In this document: piece by piece, positions 48,389 to 61,540 of the stretch
Layout of the letters: each line of letters opens with the position of its first letter
Position numbering within the stretch: the stretch's first letter is position 1
NCBI GenBank assembly: GCA_008477525.1
Contig: SPDT01000001.1
Location: 3,286,001 to 3,350,000, forward strand
From: Hypomyces perniciosus
Taxonomy: Eukaryota > Ascomycota > Sordariomycetes > Hypocreales > Hypocreaceae
Direction of reading: 5' to 3'
Length of the DNA stretch: 64,000 nt
The notes under the pieces: model-generated
The model's database searches: none
Seen by the model: only the letters and a program-made list of their open reading frames with translations
Told to the model about the DNA's origin: nothing
Made by a program: the position numbers and the translations under genes

Positions 48389-51300
48389 CTAGTCACGACC
48401 AGCATAACACTGCCACGCCGAGACAGAGTCGCAATGCAAATCAGTGTTCCAACTCTTATCATCCCAAGACTGCAATCGACTAAGGTGTCTCATTGTCGGG
48501 CGCCCATGAGGGCAATTCCAAGGCTTATCCATTTGACCCATGTGCTTCACAAGGTTGTACATCTGGCTTCTGGTTAGGGCTTTGCCAATCATGACACTAC
48601 TTCGACATGCTCTCATAGCCAACATCTTCCTTACTTTGGAAGGCCGAGGGATGTGGGTAGATTCGGAAGATTTGTCTCCCAATAGGGAAATCAGTTCCTC
48701 CAAGTCTTCCAAGCTAAAAGTCGTCTCGCGGCTTAAAGGCAGCGCTATCAGTTCACACCGTGAGCCAACGGGCCAGCGGCCAGTTGTGTCGGCATTTACC
48801 TTGAACCCATTGGCCTCAATAGCAATAGAATTTTCCAAAATAATTTCCTCTTCCAGAGCTGTCAGCTGCAGCCTCTTAGGGTGGACAAGACGCTGAGCCT
48901 GTATCGTTGTGGTATTCTGGAGCCTCTCAAAGTTATACTTCTCATCGGACGCATGCTGATCTAGAATGAAAAGTTCATCGTACGTAGCCTCCACACCTGC
49001 GGCTTTGATTTTAGCTGGTCGAACAGCTATGATGAAGCCAAGGTTGAATTGGCCAGCAACACGCATCCTTGTAAAGTCATATTTCGCAATGATGAGAGGG
49101 AGCTTCGATTCTGCATCAGCGGCATCGATATCCCCCACTTGCAAAACATCCAAGGTTGCTTGGGCATGTACCAAAGCATGGCCAATGCCATAGTGCATGT
49201 GCAATCGGACAATGTCCTCATTTAGATGCAACCGGTATACAATCTGGGTCGTCACATCTTTTCGGCGTAGGCTAGTTTGAAATGTTTGCAGTCGTGGCTC
49301 AACCGAGCCCCTAGCTTTACTACCATGGCGGCTGGTTTCTGCCCTCCTCTCCAAACAATCCTTCATATGAGCACTCAGCTCAGGGGCTTGAGATGCATGT
49401 TCACATGATTGCGCGTCCAATTGATAACCGTTATCAGGGGTATCAGGCAGGCTCACGTGGGTATCCTTGGAGCCATTCGGGTTGCCAATCTTCGGCTGAC
49501 AAGATGCTGTGTCATCATGCTCCGATAGATCAGGCGTCGATGCATCCATTTCTGGAACTGACATGTGGTCATCGTCCTGGTCAACTGCAAACAAGCGGGA
49601 CAGTTGTCTCCCAAAGGATGGACTGGGTTTGTTCCTCTCAGTTTCAGTACGGCCACAACGAGGCCGTTTCGAAGGCGAAACACTGAAGTCACGCGTATCC
49701 TCGCCAATGGAGATGGTATGAACTTCTGAAGCAGTCCGCTTTTGGGATTCAATAGGTCGAACAAGGTTCCGAGATGCCGTATTATTCAAGTTCACAGACT
49801 GAATAAGTGGAATATGAGAGCCACGAAGAGGAGATGCGACCGGGGAAACCTTGAGGGGGCTTCCGGAAGTAATCTCCAATTCGGCAACGGTTGTATTCGC
49901 GTCTGTTCGCTGTTCATTGGCTTTGCACGAAGATGCAGATTTGACTTGTTCTGATTTCGATGATCTTGTCTCTCGCGATCTGTAGGATCGACTACAGCTC
50001 ACGCCGTCATTAGTAGCTTCGTCAATTTGAAGAGATTCGAATCTCGCTTCCTCTTCACGAGACGTTCTGGATGACGGTAGCTCCAGTCTGCGAGTATCGG
50101 TGTCAAATTTCGGGGTTGCCCAATTGCTGATGAGATTCTTGCTGGCCTGTCCCCTTGTGAGTCGTGGATTGAATAGGACTGCTCCAATCTGCCTTTGCAT
50201 CACCTTTTTTATAGAGGAGTCGGAGTCAACATTTTCGTCGTCTTGATCAGAGTCGGATTCAACAGACTCCACTGCCGGCTCACTTGGAAGCCGGGAAGAA
50301 GCCGCTTTCCGTGGGAACTCGTCATCAGAGGGTGGTTGTCTAGCACCACTCAAGGGACGAGAAATAGGGATCGTATACTCGTGTGCATCAAAGAGATTAG
50401 TAAGAGAGACACGAAGGGTATCCAAAAGGTGATTTTGATCATGCAAGAGGATACTGCGCTTGTCTGGGCTGACATTTACATCGTATGCGCCAGTGTCGAG
50501 TTGGATGTTGGCGAAAATGAAAGGAGACTGTGAATAATTGTATGATCGGTAGACTTCATTAAACGTCTTGGCAAACTGTGGCAACGCACATGGCCTTCCG
50601 TTGACAAAGAACATTTGCCGGTCTGGTGTTTGTCTGCCATCACCTTGGACGGGCCGAGACACATGGCCAATAACACGGACTTCGTTAGAGCTCAAGTTTG
50701 AATCAGTATAGGTCTGCACACCTGGCCCGGTACTAGAATGTTTCATTTCCAACTTGAGATCCAGCGAGACCAAGGCAGCCATGGTCTTGGCACCAAAAAT
50801 ATTAATGATATTATCGCGGGTGCTTGGGTTGCCTCTAGTAGAGAAGAGGAGGATTCTTTTTCCTTTAGTAGGCTGCTGAGAGACAGAGAACTTGACGTTT
50901 GTTTGAATACACGCATACTGGTTGAGGAGAGCGATGACCTTGTGCCATTCTCTCTTAATGTTGCGGTCGAGCTCTCGTCGTCGAACAGGCAGATTATGGA
51001 ATAGCTGTTCCACCGAAACAGTGGTCCCTCGCTGAGCTGCAACGACACTTGTGCCCTTGAGCTTGCCGGAAGACTCGAAAGTCAGTTTCGAACCCTTGGG
51101 AACATCTTCCGTTAAGCAGGTTGTAATTGTCAGGATTGATAACGCGCATAGAGAAGCCAAAGCTTCGCCCCGAAAGCCGAAGGTCTGCAGTGAGGCTATA
51201 TCGGAATACGAGGAGAGTTTTGAAGTGTGATGTTTGAGTGCGACAGAAGCGTAATTGGCTGATGATATACCCGAGCCATTGTCTTGAACCTCAATCAAGT

Positions 51301-51570
51301 CAAGACCCTGGTTCTTGAATCGAACATCTGGGGTACATGCAAAGTCAGCTGTGATGTAGCTGGATGGTTTTATTACAACATACCCACGATGGTTGCACCG
51401 GCGTCGATGCTATTTTCAACCAGTTCCTTGACTACTGAACAGAGATCGACGATGACTTGTCCAGATTGAATGTGATGGATCTGTTGGTATAGCTCAGTAA
51501 AGTGACAAGCAAAGGATGAAATAAGGGTTGGACATACACTACGGCTATCAATCTGCTTGATAGTAGCCAT
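48389..51570 (-). CDS. pms1: DNA mismatch repair endonuclease Pms1 (MutL homologue)
   Basis: Exons 51570-51538, 51480-51384 and 51327-48389 (introns 57 and 56 bp) give 1022 aa. Pms1 pairs with Mlh1 as MutL alpha and nicks the strand to be repaired. The N-terminal GHKL ATPase is complete: E30/N34 in KELVENSIDAG, DNGSG at 59-63 and GFRGEALASL. A long, S/E-rich linker (about 380-700) follows. The C-terminal endonuclease motif DQHASDEKYNFE is at 833-844, with CRSSVMIGKAL and CPHGRPTM (982 onward) as the other metal-site motifs. The 33-nt first exon encodes MATIKQIDSRS; donor GTATGT keeps the junction RS-IHHIQSGQV of the family. An ACGCGT box lies upstream. It converges on the preceding gene with 271 bp between stops. 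Confidence 0.94.
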
Positions 51571-52298
51571 GGTTGGTGGTGGCGACTGGTGAGATGAGAT
51601 GACGGAGGACCACGGGCATTTCATCCCAGAAATCTACAGTAGGTTAAAATGAAAGCCATAGGTATGTCTCAACACCATGCCGACCAGCGCATATATAGTA
51701 TGCAGGTATTATAGTCTTGATTCCTTTGCCCCAATACGAGAAAGCAGTTCCATTTGTGGACAAGTCGAGAGGCTGATCGTGAAGCAGGAGGGAGGTACGA
51801 AGTACGGAGTACTCTGATGCAAGCTTGATTATTAACGAACGCGTACAAAGTACAAGTAAGTCGCGGAGCGATAGCATGTACTTGGTGACTACCTAGTTAA
51901 GACCAATAAACACCATATAAGTATGGGCTAAATTAGGTATCTATAAAGTATATATAACACCTTTATAGGAGTACCTCAGGTAAGGTCGGAGGTACCTCCT
52001 CATGCTGTGCTTGAGCAAGTCGCTCGACCGATAAGGGAATCCATCATTGCTAATTTCCCGTCCCATCATCACAATATTATCCGCCATCCCCATTCTATCC
52101 TGCGCGCTCTGGTTCGACCACAATAACGACGGCATGCGTCGCCTTCGCCTCAGCGACGATCATTAGCTTTGACCACACCGCATTGTCCCATCTGTAGGCT
52201 GCTTACCCTCGTTCCAAGCCTGAGAAGTCTTCCTGCTCCCGTCTGCGACCAGTATTTGCGTTTTCCTCCCTTCAAGGGAGCCACCTCGAGCTTTCTCC
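51571..52298. other. Divergent promoter region, pms1 / bst1
   Basis: 728 bp between start codons. Contains an exact TACGGAGTA within GTACGAAGTACGGAGTACTC (51796-51815), a near-palindromic stretch, plus an ACGCGT box (listed separately). Short frames are not convincing. Confidence 0.5.
51839..51844. promoter_or_regulatory. ACGCGT (MCB) box upstream of pms1
   Basis: One ACGCGT, 269 bp before the pms1 ATG. MCB boxes control several yeast DNA replication and repair genes. A single site is weak evidence and could also serve bst1. Confidence 0.35.
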
Positions 52299-55200
52299 AT
52301 GAACAGGCGCTCGTCATCAACCGATGACGGTGGTGACTCCTCCTTCGAGCCAGACAGTCCCGATGCCGAATCAGCACATAGCCTTAGTGGCTTGAAGTCT
52401 CGCCAACCGTCAACTCGAAGCAGGCGGCTAAGCGGCCTCAATTGGAACCAAAAGAATGGTCATGATGGATATGCTTCTAGCCATGCTGTAGCCACCACAG
52501 CCCTTTCGCCATCATCGCTCGCGGATTCTCCCTCCGATATACCTGCGGCAAAATCGTCATCGCTGGCCAGTCCAGTCGTTCGTCGACGCGGTCTCTGGTC
52601 CGTCTCGGTTCTTTGCCTTCTCACTGCCGCTGTTGGGATCGCCTTGTTGTTCTCTATTCTAAGATCTCTCGTTGCCCGTCAAGTTGAGCCGAAAGGGTGT
52701 CAGATGTCCTACATGCGACCTTCATACATTCGTTTCGCAGAATTCGACACCGAACATACTCGTTTCGCAACCAAATACTCTCTGTATCTGTACCGTGAGC
52801 AAGGCATCGACGATGAGAATGAGGTTGGTCATTCCGTTCTTCAGCTGTGACAAAAAATGGGTGCTAACCACAGTTACTCCGGTATCAAGTTAAACGGAAT
52901 TCCTGTCCTCTTCATTCCGGGAAATGCAGGAAGTTATAAGCAAGTCCGGCCAATTGCTGCAGAGGCGGCCAATTATTTCCACGACCAACTTCAACACGAT
53001 AGGTCCTCGATGGACTCAGGAATCCGAAATCTTGACTTCTTCACTGTCGACTTCAACGAAGACATTACCGCTTTTCATGGCCAGACGTTGCTCGACCAAG
53101 CTGAATATCTCAACGAAGCCGTCCGATACATCCTCTCTCTCTATTCCGAGCCGCAACGACACTCCCGAGACTCTCATCTTCCTGATCCGACATCAGTCCT
53201 CATCCTTGGGCATTCCATGGGCGGAGTGGTGGCAAGGGCAATGCTCGTCCAATCGAATTACCAGGCTAATTCCATCAACACCATTATTACTATGTCCGCA
53301 CCTCATGCACGCCCTCCCGTCACGTTCGACGGCCAGATTGTTCAAATATACGATGAGATTAATGACTATTGGAGGCGCGCATATACACAGAAGTGGGCAA
53401 GCAACAACCCCCTGTGGCACGTCACACTTGTGTCAATTGCTGGCGGCAACCTTGATACTGTTGTTCCGTCGGATTATGCGAGTATTGAATCTCTTGTACC
53501 AGAAACACACGGGTTCACTATCTTTACTACTGGAATACCTACAGTTTGGACGAGTATGGATCATCAGGCCATACTTTGGTGCGATCAATTTCGTAAAGTT
53601 GTCGCTCAAACGTTATACGACATCGTGGATATTCATCGGGCTTCTCAGACTAAACCTCGAGCCGAAAGGATGAGAGTATTCAAGAAGCGATTTTTGACTG
53701 GGATGGAAGCCATTGCAGAAAAAGCACTCTCATTAAGTGAACCCACGACCCTCCTCACGCTTGATGACGAGTCTAGCGCCATTGTTCCAGCTGGTAGCAG
53801 GTTGACTCTGTCTAGTTTGGGTATGCTGGCTAGACCAAAAGCCTACCTTCTTCCTATCCCACCACAGGGGTCGCCAGAACCTAAGCGTTTCACCTTTCTC
53901 ACTGATAGCCGTCTTGATGTAGCTGGTGAAAATGGCCATCTAGAAGTTCTCCTATGCAACATCTTCCCTTTCCAATCTACGACAGCCAATTCGGCTTTCT
54001 CATCCAACATCGACTTGTCTCGAAATAGCAGTTCCCCGACGAGGCTGGCCTGCAAGAATACAGTCTCTGATCTTATTCTTCTCCCAGCTTCCACGTCAGA
54101 GAGTCGTTATCCCTTTTATCTTGAGCGAGAGCTTCAAATCCATCCCTTCTCGTACTTGCAATACGATCTGGAACATCTTTCAGAGCACCAATTTGTTGCA
54201 GTCGTTGATAAGACAGAGTTGAAAGTTCAAAGCTTTGCCATAGCGGAGTTCAGTGACCAGGCCGATTTTCAGAGGAGGCAGGACATCGACCTTTCCAGCC
54301 TTCTCTCCTTTGGCCTTTCACTCAAGCTACCCGCTAATCGGCCCCTTGCCGTCGAAGTCAATGTGCCTTCTCTGATGTCTAGCTTGTTAGCCTATAACCT
54401 GGTGGTTAGCAATGACGAATGCCTCGGGAGGCGAAACTTGTTCGCTCCATTAGTTCGGCAGTATTTACAAAGGCCTTACGAAACCAAATATTTTGTCAAT
54501 GCCAGACAAGTCGATATCAGTTTCCATGGGATAGCGCCCTACGTGCCGCCGCCATTGGAACCTATAAGAGAAGAGGGCGTTGCGTTTGGGATTTGGTCTG
54601 ACCCGACATGCGAAGGCACTCTAGACATCGAGCTCCATGTCGATTTATTTGGGAGCCTTGGCAAACTATATATGCGTTACCGCACGGTTTTCGCCGCTTT
54701 CCCTCTGCTTATTGTGACATTGGTTCTTCGGAAGCAGTTCGGCGTCTATGATAACACAGGCGTCTTCATATCGTTTTCCGAGAGTCTTGACCTGTCTCTA
54801 CGGCGGTCCATCCCGTTGCTACTCCTCTCACTAACCTTGCTTTCGATATCCCTCGGCAGAGCAGGTACTTTCTTAGCAGGTCTTACCAGTAGTCGGACAA
54901 ATCTGACTCTGTCCTCAAGCATTGATTTCCATCGAAATGATCTTCTCATTGGAACTGAGGATCCCCTGTTCATTTTTCTGGTGCCTCTTATTGGCATTGT
55001 CTGCATCGGGGTTTGCGCTGTCCTCCACTACATTGTGCTTGGACTTACACAAACATTGGGCGTTTTGTATGGACTGTTCAGTGGTGCATCTGTGGCAAGC
55101 TCTAGCGACGGTCCACAGCAAGTCCCTTCACCAGCATTTGTACCATCTACTCCACGAAGACGGATGATATCTACTGCTGTCCTCTTGTTTCTGGTATCAA

Positions 55201-55733
55201 CTTTCATCCCATACCAGTTCGCTTATCTCGTTGCGTGTCTGGTGCAACTTTTTACGGTCGTGAGGGCTCTTCGCATCCACACCATCTCTACTTCGACTGC
55301 TAATTCAAACTACTACCACTATTCACACTCTGTCCTCCTGCTAATGATGTGGGTGCTTCCAATAAACTTGCCAATATTGGCAGTATGGATCCGCAACCTT
55401 GCCGTTCACTGGCTTACACCATTCTCATCCCATCACAATGTCCTGTCTATTATGCCATTCATCTTGTTGGTCGAAAACTTGACAACAGGAAGGATGGTCC
55501 CGCAAATAACAAGTGGACTTCGGCACATCACGAGTGGACTCTTGTTCGGAACTGCACTTTGTGCGGCAGTATATGGGGTATCTCACGCATACATACTCCA
55601 CTACTTGGTCAATGTAGTAGCTGCATGGCTGGTTGTGCTCCATTCTACTTCGGAGTCTTGGTCATTGACAAGCCTTGGTGCAATATTCGAGGGGAATGCC
55701 AACGAGGCTAGGGAGGGGGGGAAGCCACTATGA
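52299..55733 (+). CDS. bst1: GPI inositol-deacylase Bst1 (PGAP1 family)
   Basis: Exons 52299-52823 and 52890-55733 give 1122 aa. Bst1 is an ER membrane enzyme that removes the acyl chain from inositol of GPI anchors, needed for ER exit of GPI proteins. A serine-rich cytosolic N-terminus is followed by a membrane segment at 100-121, the PGAP1 alpha/beta-hydrolase domain (LNGIPVLFIPGNAGSYKQVRP; GHSMGG with Ser284; then the HARPPVTFD region) and a C-terminal array of hydrophobic segments from about 780 on. The intron must end at ATCAAG (66 bp, GCTAAC branch), not at the earlier CACAG, because only then is the frame kept (DENE-LNGIPVLF). Length is typical for fungal Bst1. Confidence 0.92.
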
Positions 55734-56488
55734 CACATGGAGCCGTTTCAATTATTGATACGCCGCTGGCACAGTCTGATTGATGGTATCAGTCCTGTTT
55801 TGATATCTTCGACCAATGGTACCGCGCATGACATATCGATGCGCCAAATGCCTCTCGCTAGGCTCTCGAATATTTGCATCGCCACCTCACCTACCACACC
55901 CATCTAAACAGATGCGGGTGTGTGCATGTGTGTATACATTTTCGATAATGTGGAATAATTATTAATAATTTTGACATTGCGGGACCTCTGTTACGTTTGG
56001 ATGATTCCGTGGAGGGTTGTTTCTTGTGGATCTTCTTTCCCATGTATACATCTAATCGGCGTTGAACTGGCAGAAGGGGTGGCCGATTCATCAATGCATA
56101 TGCAGGAGTTTTAAATGTCTAGTGACCTTCAACGGTCGACTTGTGTGATAAACCGTGATTTGGGGGCTGGAAGCGATGGAACAAGCATCATAGTCATCTA
56201 TAGCAACTTGGCATTCACCATTATAGATTTGAACATCACCCTCCTGGCCCTTCAAAACAGATGATGCTGTGTGCAGACCCATCTGGCCACAATGCCCAAT
56301 GATTCAGGCCAGGCGACAAGGATACGTTATATTTTGATGATGCGTGCAAAGGCAACGGCAAGAAGACTACATATTAAAATACTAGCCGAATACATATGTA
56401 TCAAACCGGCAACTCCCAAGTTGCCAACATTTCCAAAAATGCAATTCCATATATGATGTAGATGATCGGCTCTTCGCATAGTCCAACT
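55734..56488. other. Intergenic, convergent 3' ends of bst1 and the MFS gene
   Basis: 755 bp. Contains a TG-rich stretch (55915-55935) and moderate A/T, consistent with two 3' UTRs. No frame above 70 codons with conserved character. Confidence 0.55.
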
Positions 56489-58438
56489 TCAATCCTCTTC
56501 ATCCAACTTCCTATTCTCTTTGAGCTGCCTAGATCGTTGGTGGCGGATTACCGATAATATGACCAGCAAGCCCACAGCACATGCGACAAAGGTAACATAG
56601 TATGCTTCGCGGTAGCATTTGAGGCCATCATCACAGGAACGCTCACCATCAGGTTCGACGATACTGTGCTGATCATATATCTTACCGTAGAATAAATTAA
56701 AGATATTGGAGGATACCACAGGTGCAAGTGTCATGAATCCCCAATTCTGGCTCAATCCACGAATTCCGAATGTTTCCGCAACTATTGAGGGGAAAACACC
56801 GAAGAGAACACCGTATCCCAATCCCGAAAGGCTGGAGATGAAGCCGAGGAGGTGGGGATTCTCAATGTTGATAGCACAACCTTGAGCCAAGATAAAGATA
56901 AGGCAGGCCGCAGCGAGACACCAGATCCGACTAGCTTGGAGAGTTTTGATCAGGAAATCCGAGCCGATACCTGGAAAGCACTGTTAGGACCGTAATACAA
57001 GATACAGGGCGGCGTTCTAAATAGAGCGTATTCCATGAAAACAGTATAGACAGCAGTGAAATACACTCACCACTTAACAGCCTCCCCAGAAAACTACAGA
57101 CTGACAAGATGGAAACGTGCATCTGCTGATGGCTGACAAGAAAGTCTTCATCGACCGAATCATCATAGTGTTTCCAAAGGGCGTTTGCGTCGTTGCCGAT
57201 GTTGCTGGCGATATAGAATCAGTTACCTGGAAGATGAGGGGTGGTTATAAGATGGCATGAATACATACTTGATCGTCATGAGGCCTGTTCCGGCTAGAAT
57301 CGCCATAATAGAGAAGAGCTGCCAAAAATCCAAGCTAAGGAGGAGCCTGACTCCTCGAACATCTACTCGGTGAGACCGATCCGGATCAACATTACTGCCC
57401 CCAACAATCTCGGCGGCCGAATGACTGGGCATTAGGGATGCAGCCTCATCAATGACAGCACCATCGCCATCACCACCGTCGGTGTCAGCGATGGCCACGC
57501 GACCGGGGTCGAGTCCCGGAGGGGTTTGGGATACCACGGACGGACTTTGAGCGGCAGTAGAATTGGGCGACGTACCAGGTTCAGCAGCCACGCGAGGCCT
57601 ATCACGAATCGATAACTGTGGCCCAGATATCTGGTTGGGTACGGCCTGGTAGGTTGGATGTGGATACACTTTGAGGAAGAAGAAACCAGCAAAGGTCAGG
57701 CCGAAAGTGCCCCATGATAACAACATCAAAAAGGCACTAGGGTTACCACGAAAAAGCAGGGCGCCAAGGGCCGAGAAGAAGAACGCACTAAGCCCAAAGC
57801 CAGCCAGGGGGAAGGCTGTAGCGGTACCACGGTGATGCGGCCAGTTGAGGGCGGATGTCTTTACAGCTCCAGCAAAGGCCATACAGCCACCCAGGCCGGT
57901 GAGGTAAGAGAAGAAGCATAGGACAGCGACAGACCCTTTCGCTTTATCAAAGGCTTGATGCAATGGGAAGTAGCCGATGGCCAAGAGGACAGCACCAACG
58001 AGAACGGCAGGCCTGGATCCTCGATGATCGACGAACATGCCAATTGGAACTCCCAGCGTGTACATACCCAAGTTACCAAATAGGCCGATGAGGTTGCTCT
58101 GTGTCGCCGAGAGCTTGAGCTTCTCGGCGAATTGCGGCGCCCAGGCAGAGTAGACATACTGTAGATTGTGTCATCACAGTCAGCCTGATTGATTCATCAA
58201 TGAGCGAAAAGGGGTACCGCAGAGTTCAGTACAGTCAACGACCAAACCAACAGAACAGGTATCGGAAAAGTAAATAAGGTAGGGGATCGTGTAGGGGAAA
58301 AGAGAAAGGATGCTCAGAATCTGTGGTGATACTGGTAAGGGAGTGGCTTCTCACATTGGTACCACATGCTAAGGAAATGACAGTCGCAGCGACGCTGGCT
58401 ATGAGCCGCCCACGACGTGTTTGTTCATCTTGATGCAT
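56489..58438 (-). CDS. Major facilitator transporter (nodulin-like/Mch1-like family)
   Basis: Exons 58438-58355, 58158-57269, 57204-57071 and 56970-56489 (introns 196, 64 and 100 bp) give 529 aa. The signature N-terminus SLACGTN-YVYSAWAPQFAEKL followed by NLIGLFGNLGMYTLGVPIG is the fungal/plant nodulin-like MFS group that includes Mch1, often annotated as monocarboxylate-like transporters; the substrate is unknown. Six membrane spans, a hydrophilic central loop of about 95 residues (rich in S, P, D) and six more spans are visible. The loop between spans carries the typical D-x-x-G-x-R (VDHRGSRP). The first intron is long for this genome. An upstream in-frame ATG (MLLSSST) would add 31 residues; the shorter start fits the family better. 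Confidence 0.85.
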
Positions 58439-59263
58439 GTTTGCTGGCGGTTCGATAGACTCAGAAGAGATGCCCGACGTACGGCGTAATAGAAAACACA
58501 GGGTAATAGTAGTACTACTAGATAATAGCACTAATCATCAGAAGTACTACTCGTAGAGATCTCGCGTCTTGTGGGTCGGACTGGGGAATGCCGGCGCTTC
58601 TGATCCCCTGGGACGGGCGCAGTGGAACCGCAGAGAAATATCATAGGCTAGATAGGCATCAGTAAGACTCCGTAGAAGCTTTGCTTCTTCTTGAGACGTG
58701 CTTCGTACTTGTACAGGAAACAGAAGACAGCGCAGAACCATAAACGAGCTATGAACAAATGTTGATGGTGAGCTGAGAAGGGATGGCCTAACAGATAATA
58801 GGTAGATACATACGAAGTAGATAATTGATATACCCCACCACTCTAATATACAATGTCACTCCTTACTATTAAGTAGCGCCGCTGTTTCCGAGTGTCTCGT
58901 GCCACTGATGCCGAGCTCCTGACCCGTCATCGGCCGAGAGGTTGCGCCACAGATCCACTCCGTACTGGTAGTACATTATTATTACCAGTTACTAGGTAAT
59001 AGGTACATAGTTGGTACTTCATACCCTACCTATTGAGATACTACTCGGGGGCCTCCAACGAAGTATGGAGTACAGTAGTGCATGACGTTATGGCCATCCT
59101 GCTCGCCGTACGCACAGAGTCACGAGTCGTGGCGCATGCCTCTCTTCCATCTTAGTGTTCCGCGCGTTTCTGACCATCAACGACTTCGTCAACGGCCTCA
59201 CGTAACGGCACCAGTACTACGTACGACTTTCCCTGGCTTCTGCGTGCCCCAGCTCTCTCAAAA
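58439..59263. other. Divergent promoter region, MFS transporter / tms1
   Basis: 825 bp. Contains many TAGTA/TACTA words (58505-58560, 58965-59050), near-matches to TACGGAGTA (58957-58964, 59064-59072) and a 64-codon minus-strand frame (58741-58547) of balanced composition that I do not recognise. No gene is supported. Confidence 0.5.
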
Positions 59264-60901
59264 ATGGGCGCGCTTCTATCACTACCGCTGCTTGTGGTAC
59301 CCAGCATGGGCACGGTATGCCAATCCAGTTATCAATCCTAGCCAGCCTCGATATCACCAACGCAAGCGAGTCTAATGCTTACTTCCTTCTTCCTCCCCAA
59401 ACACCGTCGTTGTCTCCTCATCGGTGTGCTAACCAACTCCCTACAGGCAATGTCCTGCTTGGCTAGCTGCTGCGGGGCAGCAACATGTTCAATGGTCTGT
59501 AGCGCATGTGGCAAATGCGGTAACAGGTGAGGCATCAAACTCATTGCTAGCTACGACGTCTTGGCAACTCGATTCCCAAGTGCTGACACCCGCCAAAGCG
59601 TTGCCACGCGCGTTGCATACGCTCTCATGCTCCTAGTCAACTCGATCCTCGCCTGGATTATGCTCACCAAATGGGCCATCGAAAAGCTACAGCATCTCAT
59701 GCTCGACTATGTCAAGATCAACTGTCCCACAGGCCAATGCTATGGGTGGCTAGCTGCTCATAGAATCAATTTTGCGCTCGGTCTCTTCCATCTCATCTTC
59801 GCCGGCCTGCTTTTCGGTGTCACTTCATCCAAGAATCCACGGGCCGCTATCCAGAATGGGTACTGGGGGCCCAAGATCATTGCCTGGCTGGCCCTGATAG
59901 TCATGTCCTTCCTCATCCCCGACGAGTTCTTTATGTTCTGGGGCAACTATGTCTCTTTTGCCGGTGCCATGCTGTTCCTCATCCTCGGTCTAATTCTACT
60001 TGTGGATCTGGCACACACATGGGCCGAGTACTGTTTGGCGCAAATCGAGGATACCGACTCCAGGATCTGGCGCTTTATCCTAATTGGCTCTACATTGGCC
60101 ATGTACTTGGCATCCATTGCCATGACCATCGTTCAATACATTTTCTTCGCTCGAGGTGACTGCGCCATGAACCAGGCTGCAATTACTATTAATCTCATCT
60201 TCTGGCTCGCCATATCGGTTGTATCAATAAACCCCACGGTTCAGGAACACAATCCCAAAGCTGGCCTAGCCCAGGCGGCTATGGTTGCTGTCTACTGCAC
60301 TTACTTGACAATGTCAGCCGTCTCCATGGAACCAGATGACAACAACTGCAACCCCCTGGTTCGCGCCCAAGGCACAAGGACCACCTCTGTCGTTATTGGG
60401 GCCATCGTGACCATGCTAACTGTTGCTTACACTACTACTCGAGCAGCAACCCAAAGCCTTGGTCTAGGTGGGAACAGCAATGGCATCCGACTCCCAGAGG
60501 ATGATGAACATGACCTTGTTACGCAGCAACCCGGGAGCCGACGCGAAATGCGAGCCGAGGCCCTTCGCCGCGCTGTAGAGGAAGGCAGCCTACCTGCCGA
60601 TGCTCTGCTTTCGGATGATGAGAGTGATGCTGGCAATGATCCAGCACATGACGACGAGAGATCCAGTACTCAGTACAACTATTCTATGTTCCACATCATC
60701 TTTTTCCTCGCTACCGCATGGGTCTCAACGTTACTTACTCTCAATTACAAGGATGCTACTCGGGATGGTGACTTTGCTACCGTTGGTCGAACATACGGAG
60801 CTAGCTGGGTCAAGATTGTGAGTGCTTGGATCTGCCACGGCATGTACATTTGGACGCTTGTTGCACCTATTATCCTCCCGGGTCGTTTCGAATTTCCATA
60901 G
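59264..60901 (+). CDS. tms1: Serine incorporator family membrane protein (Tms1/Serinc)
   Basis: Exons 59264-59314, 59447-59526 and 59599-60901 (introns 132 and 72 bp) give 477 aa. Serinc proteins are multi-pass membrane proteins linked to serine and lipid handling; in fungi (Tms1) they sit in vacuolar or endosomal membranes and their exact role is open. The first two small exons encode MGALLSLPLLVVPSMGT and a cysteine-rich segment (SCLASCCGAATCSMVCSACG) typical of the family. The third holds about ten membrane spans, the conserved C-P-T-G-Q-C loop, a YCTYLT-SAVS motif and an acidic loop (about 340-385) before the last two spans (YNYSMFHIIFFLATAWV, WVKIVSAWICHGMYIWTL). Without the small exons the protein would lack its conserved start. 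Confidence 0.92.
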
Positions 60902-61097
60902 TATGGTTTGGTCAGTTCACCACTACGCTTGGGACTGATGATGTGTTTCCTTCAACAGTATGTGGAGTTTAGGAAGGTCATGGGATGACGAGACAGTGAA
61001 AGTCTGTAATTGAAATGGCTTGTGTTTCTCATAACACTATGTGGTAAATAGCCTACCGATTACTTGTCTCTATTACATCGCATGATACTAAAAACCA
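60902..61097. other. Short intergenic, convergent 3' ends
   Basis: 196 bp between the tms1 stop and the stop of the small unknown gene. Nothing recognised. Confidence 0.4.
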
Positions 61098-61540
61098 TTA
61101 CCAATCCTCGGCTCCAGATGAGATTTCCATTGGATATTTTCCAAGTTGCTTGAGACCTTCCGACTCAAAAACACCATACCGCGACGGACCCCAAGCCCAG
61201 GAGATGCATTCCTCTTCACTGTTTGGTGCAAAGTGCCGACTTAACCTAACAAATAGATATCAGAAGTAGTAGCCAGCAAGGGTCACCAGGTAGTAGCAGG
61301 GAGTATAATACACTGATCACGAACCAGGCGTATTGATGAACACATCCATCTACCTAGGAGGTGATGGATTTGCCATAACTCAATAGCCACGTCGTACCCG
61401 TGTAGCAGGTATAATTCCGTTAGATCAATTCTTGATCGACGGTGCAGTTTAGGCTTGCAATAGGTAGTATTAGGGACCAACAAAAAGAATCGAACATTGG
61501 CTTCCTCTTTCCAGAGCCCTTGTGCTTCTTGATTCTCCAT
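61098..61540 (-). CDS. Small two-exon gene, unknown function
   Basis: Exons 61540-61314 and 61245-61098 with a 68-bp intron (donor GTGTAT, acceptor TTGTTAG) give 124 aa. The first exon alone is an 85-codon frame; splicing CA|G continues it as LSRHFAPNSEEECISWAWGP, ending at TAA. Both halves have balanced, protein-like composition (W, H, C, charged residues), unlike chance frames nearby. I recognise no domain. No signal peptide or membrane segment. The 5' end may be incomplete: other open frames upstream (61541-61840) could be spliced on, and a further ATG at 61603 opens a different frame. It could also be a pseudogene or a chance pair of frames. Confidence 0.45.

Noticed and set aside
52824..52879. 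Earlier acceptor (CACAG at 52873) for the bst1 intron
   Set aside because: It gives the wrong phase; only the acceptor at 52889 restores the conserved NGIPVLFIPGNAG frame.
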